Below are positions 15,401 through 17,627 of a stretch of DNA of 17,627 nucleotides, piece after piece (the first letter of the stretch is position 1; each line of letters opens with the position of its first letter). The position numbers and the translations under genes were made by a program. The DNA lies in the NCBI GenBank assembly GCA_964498785.1, contig CAZCJL010000133.1:1-17627 (forward strand). Reading direction: 5' to 3'. This DNA comes from Mariaggregatimicrobium sp964498785 (GTDB lineage Bacteria > Zhuqueibacterota > Zhuqueibacteria > Thermofontimicrobiales > Thiofontviventaceae). The notes below the pieces were generated by a model. It did not search any database and had not been told where the DNA came from. It saw only the letters and a program-made list of their open reading frames with translations.

Positions 15401-17081
15401 CATTATCTGCCGCAAGGTTACTATTTCCGGTATCGAATTTTGTCCAGACATTCGCCTGAATATCAAAATGCCCGACGCCATCGCCAAGCGAGGCAAACCA
15501 CAACTGATCGCCTTTTACATCGACATCATAAATGACAGCCGAACACCCGGTCACAGAACTGTCGTAAACAATCCATTCGCCCGGTGATTTCCGATACCGG
15601 CCAATCATCCCGTCGGTCGCGCCGAACCAGACCTCGTCGTCCTCCATTTCAATGGAATAGATCAATTTTTGCGCCAGTAAAGTTTCAGATGTATCAATTT
15701 TCGTCCAGGTGTCTGTATCTTTGTTGTAATGAATGAGAACAGGGCCAATCCAGACATTATGTGAATCAACGCCCACAGCATAAATGAGCATCGCGCCGAT
15801 CTCACTATTGGTTACGTCATAATTTTGAAATGTCCCTGTGGAAACGTTCAGCCGGCTGAGGCCGCGATGCGTGCCAAACCAGGCTTCGTCTCCAAACAGC
15901 GCGATGTCTTCCACAGATTCATCGATCAATCCATCGTCTTTCCGATAACACGACCACAGCGATGCCGGCATTTGATAGCGACTGACGCCATGACCATACG
16001 TGCCAATCCAGACGTAATTTCCGTCCACAGCAATCGTCCATACCCAGTCACCGGCAAGTCCGCTGTTTGTTCCGTCAAAGGTCGTCATCAAACCGGATTT
16101 TTTGTGATAACGATGTACACCACTCGCCGACGCGGCGAACCATACATATTCCGGACTGGCAGCCACGGTGTATACCGGATAACACGTTTTTACATTTGCT
16201 AGCGAGTCTATATGACTGAATTCAAAATAATCCCATTCGTTCGTCGCTTGATTGAATTCACACCCACTGGGATGAAATCCAACAGCAGGCGTAATTTGCG
16301 TGGACGTATGAAGCCATTTTTGCGGACAATCGGTACTGCCTGAAATTTGTGCTGCATTATTGGAGCGATAATTTTGCATCGATACCGGAGAATGCCCGAA
16401 CCATGCTTTATCGCCATCGATGGCTAATCCGAGAATATTGCCTGCGGCGAGTCCGGAATTGGCTGGAGTGATCTGCTGCCATGAATCATTCGTTTTATGA
16501 CAGACACTCACGCCGCTATTCGTACAAAACCAAATTTTTTCTCCGTCAATCTGGACTTTGGTTACGATGTCGCTGAGCAGATCAGAATTTGAGGAATTTA
16601 AATTATTCCAGTTTCCGGTTGATTTTTGACAACGATACACACCACTGTTCACTGTGGATACCCAGATATAATTTTGATCCGCGGCAATATCAGAAACGCA
16701 CTGAATGGTATCCCATGTTTGCCATTCATTTGCTGAAACCGAGAACCGGTTCACGCCATCATCAGAGCCAATCCAGATAGCATCGCCGTCGATAGCCACT
16801 GTCTGAATATAATCGCTGATAATCGCTGAATTGGTCATATCGAAATGCGTCCAGTTTTCAATGGACTTTTGGTAGCGGCAAACTCCGCCGCCGTAGGTTC
16901 CAAACCAGATATCATCCCCATTGACCGCGATGGCCCGGATGTCGTTGTTTGTGAGTCCCCCGTTTGTGTTGGAAGTATTAAAAGTCAGCCATTCACCGGG
17001 TTGACTGAAAAGATGGTTGGAGATTGCAGTACATAAGAAGAATTCTATCAACACGCAGATGAGCAGAATTCTGAATTTCAT
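12450..17081 (-). CDS. Giant exported propeller/Ig protein with a sorting-type C-terminus
   Basis: The protein has 1543 residues, starting at 17081 after a GGGAGG site, with a signal peptide (1-26). Residues 28-684 hold 15 propeller repeats of about 44 residues, each with the pattern W-strand, DG-x-x-vWfGT, GGVxRY. Core Trp positions are near 58, 102, 139, 183, 226, 313, 357, 400, 443, 484, 527, 571, 617 and 660, with a degenerate core near 269. This is the 'two-component regulator propeller' class and is enough for two 7- or 8-bladed domains. Residues 686-910 are Ig/fibronectin-like. Four Ig-like repeats (918-1012, 1013-1112, 1113-1212, 1213-1310) share G(T/S)-x-x-D-x-x-F-x-x-Y and L-A-x-W-(N/D)-T. 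Residues 1315-1435 look ZU5-like (GGCVQSPDGVVELCFPKNAI). Residues 1446-1543 form a FlgD-like/type IX sorting-style domain (NISFFLG, VTINIFNLAGRLV, IAWDGRDTGG, SGLYIVTI). It is likely surface-exposed or secreted, a binding protein rather than an enzyme. The next gene downstream encodes the PorV-like fusion. Confidence 0.87.
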   Translation of the reverse strand: MKFRILLICVLIEFFLCTAISNHLFSQPGEWLTFNTSNTNGGLTNNDIRAIAVNGDDIWFGTYGGGVCRYQKSIENWTHFDMTNSAIISDYIQTVAIDGDAIWIGSDDGVNRFSVSANEWQTWDTIQCVSDIAADQNYIWVSTVNSGVYRCQKSTGNWNNLNSSNSDLLSDIVTKVQIDGEKIWFCTNSGVSVCHKTNDSWQQITPANSGLAAGNILGLAIDGDKAWFGHSPVSMQNYRSNNAAQISGSTDCPQKWLHTSTQITPAVGFHPSGCEFNQATNEWDYFEFSHIDSLANVKTCYPVYTVAASPEYVWFAASASGVHRYHKKSGLMTTFDGTNSGLAGDWVWTIAVDGNYVWIGTYGHGVSRYQMPASLWSCYRKDDGLIDESVEDIALFGDEAWFGTHRGLSRLNVSTGTFQNYDVTNSEIGAMLIYAVGVDSHNVWIGPVLIHYNKDTDTWTKIDTSETLLAQKLIYSIEMEDDEVWFGATDGMIGRYRKSPGEWIVYDSSVTGCSAVIYDVDVKGDQLWFASLGDGVGHFDIQANVWTKFDTGNSNLAADNVTSVGIDEDYIWFGTFGGGISRFQPLTSQWQTFDATTTGQPPFINMVWELEVDVNYVWVGSHSYGVYRYEKSTGEWENFNHLNSPLPQRRVYAIKSDGRHVWISVFYTDNSPIPKRTGGVCRYGDVYPPVISHAPIYEEQPSAQSVLMISSISDNLTVKSAAVHYRLADDGFYKQALLTRRSGDTWTGQIPSVDVNPGIMQYYLSATDGSNSATHPYSSAMNAPHRFNIYDSVPPRISASISSPKTYIANNTTVNASVSIDGTGSAPSIQKMILFQYSDLAAETAIDSSEITITPSWEERADNSYSMTGTFNTGVLATATVAIKLQITASDSGHDENGSSFITTGFSNPLFKITGGGPSLAQIAEPDSMAVVTGLVTIKGTAYDENFKQYTVSYLDSAKNSGIIQSSLESRENTVLASWNTANLVEGNYQLLLEVENLEGRISTAYVPVVLDTTHPRCEITNLTDNMITGGHVSIIGSAADRHFKEYYVEYGAGINPVKWDAIGGIFQNAVESDTLAVWNTLGMNGYHTVRLRVTDQAGLTARMTTTLMIDNTGTNAVIASPVDQQLVTQHVEIRGTVADENFVNYIVEYAQTSNSSEWVAIYSDSTSINNGILAIWDTGDLNGSYCIRLTASDANNQMQQDSVVVIVDNLAPVAEISSPHDSSQVGGIVTVYGTGTDENFAEYTLEWGDGEHPEIWTKITSTRFLSPVQDGLLAEWNTAGKYGIHSLRLTSMDKLGYTAQDQVLMDIIGEMDSKEGGCVQSPDGVVELCFPKNAISGNEFITINIEPEGISDQGKLLCPAYKIAPTQLTLSKPGVLRIKYNDTILAGMDDQRKLAIARHAETDTSWEIIGGTMYAQEQIITTVVNKAGWYSLIEDKSAGENQDLLDISIEPRIFSPYNTGHDNEANISFFLGTDSQVTINIFNLAGRLVQNLCTNRYMNRGANSIAWDGRDTGGNFNVSGLYIVTIHSGKKTATKTVMVLNN

Positions 17082-17216
17082 AGCCCTCCCTTGCGAATCA
17101 ATTTCAAGAAATAATTATTTATTGATAACCATCATTGAAACTGTTCTGTTAATAAGCAATGATCCAATGAGTACACATAATTATCTTTTCTGGAAAAAAT
17201 AATCGTAATTAATTAT

Positions 17217-17236
17217 TTAATTATCGCGACAATTAA
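17217..17236. promoter_or_regulatory. 20-bp palindrome at the predicted start site (operator candidate)
   Basis: TTAATT-A-TCGCGA-C-AATTAA is a palindrome except for one A/C pair. It abuts and shares one base with the -10 box at 17236-17241 and covers the expected transcription start near 17229. This is the classic place for a repressor dimer. Confidence 0.35.
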
Positions 17237-17264
17237 AAATAACATATTAATTGGCAAATGTCAA
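17236..17264 (-). promoter_or_regulatory. Sigma70-like promoter for the propeller protein
   Basis: On the minus strand a perfect TTGACA (17259-17264) is followed after 17 nt by TATTTT (17236-17241). Predicted transcription starts near 17229, giving a leader of about 148 nt before the ATG at 17081. The -10 box matches only four of six positions, but spacing is ideal. Confidence 0.45.
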
Positions 17265-17495
17265 ATAAAAATTTCAGATACCAGAAAGTGAACACGCTGA
17301 CAAGCAATTAGCATGATAATATGGAGAAAATGCGCTTGTCCAAAATTTCAATATTTATTTAAACCTAAATTTCTAAAATGAATTATAATAATGAAAAAAT
17401 AGAAATAACATTTTGTGCATTTTTATGTACTTAGTGGGTTACAATTGAATAATAATTTTCTTTTAGAATTTTAGATAATTTGTAACTATTCAGGC

Positions 17496-17567
17496 GTCAC
17501 TCCTGCGAATGCAGGAATCCCCTAACATAATAATAATCAGGAGATTCCGGGACAAGCCCGGAATGAC
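17496..17567. repeat. 72-bp MITE-like palindromic element
   Basis: The ends are imperfect inverted repeats, GTCACTCCTGC... and ...CCGGAATGAC. Inside are two hairpins, CCTGC-GAAT-GCAGG (17502-17515) and TTCCGGG with CCCGGAA (17545-17551, 17557-17563), joined by an AT-rich centre with CCTAA/CAGGAG arms. This GTCATTCC...GGAATGAC layout is a common dispersed intergenic repeat in many bacterial genomes. It has no coding capacity. The last 60 bases of the window show nothing further. Confidence 0.7.
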
Positions 17568-17627
17568 ATTTAACAAAAAAATCAGACTTTTGATACAGCT
17601 TCTATCGGGCATCCACTTTGCTTAATT

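Larger units (their letters stand above)
17082..17495. other. AT-rich leader and upstream region, no gene seen
   Basis: Very AT-rich DNA upstream of the propeller-protein gene. It contains the promoter candidate and palindrome listed separately, and an expected leader of about 150 nt. I see no coding frame with a ribosome binding site, no tRNA and no riboswitch that I recognise. Confidence 0.6.

Noticed and set aside
9436..17081. Complete type IX secretion locus
   Set aside because: Only a PorV-like barrel and a sorting-type C-terminal domain are seen. There are no PorK, PorL, PorM, PorN, Sov or PorU-like genes in the window.
17082..17495. Small RNA or riboswitch in the long leader of the propeller gene
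   Set aside because: Apart from the 20-bp palindrome, I see no conserved riboswitch core or strong hairpin with a T-tract.

Overview
The window looks like a scaffold piece of a Gram-negative bacterium of the Fibrobacteres-Chlorobi-Bacteroidetes (FCB) superphylum, possibly a KSB1/Calditrichota-like lineage. The evidence is a PorV/PorQ-type outer-membrane barrel, a large exported protein ending in a FlgD-like type IX-secretion-style C-terminal domain, many signal-peptide or lipoprotein precursors, and AT-rich intergenic DNA. Unlike typical Bacteroidetes, most genes carry clear GGAGG-type ribosome binding sites; I used these to trim several over-long reading frames. A run of exactly 100 N at 12305-12404 marks a scaffold gap. 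There are no rRNA, tRNA, CRISPR, integrase or transposase genes.

Layout. Position 1-946: one plus-strand coiled-coil gene whose 5' end looks frameshifted. From 1070 to 17081 every gene is on the minus strand. Read in the direction of transcription they are: (i) 17081-12450, a 1543-residue exported protein with 15 propeller-type repeats, four Ig-like repeats, a ZU5-like segment and a C-terminal sorting-type domain; (ii) 12057-9436, an 873-residue fusion of a PorV-like barrel, a transglutaminase-like domain, TPRs and a Lys-rich tail; (iii) 9327-7267, a 686-residue CHASE2 membrane receptor whose cytoplasmic end is a coiled coil plus a winged-helix-like domain instead of a cyclase or kinase; (iv) 6983-1070, seven closely spaced genes for small envelope proteins: a DUF5683/TM2-like protein, a glycine-zipper protein, a one-TM protein, two lipoproteins, a small barrel-like protein and a 613-residue periplasmic protein with three internal repeats.

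How the parts may work together (inference). The propeller protein resembles the sensor half of hybrid two-component systems but is released or surface-attached. The PorV-like fusion could serve its export or anchoring, and the CHASE2 protein could report envelope state directly to DNA. The cluster of small envelope genes downstream is a natural candidate regulon. None of this is shown by sequence alone.

Intergenic DNA is unusually structured. There is a family of four TTCCGAAGTC-type palindromes between genes, a 140-bp-period hairpin array interrupted in phase by the scaffold gap, a 10-bp-period triplet repeat overlapping a promoter-like site, a 20-bp palindrome at a predicted transcription start, and a 72-bp MITE-like element near the right end.
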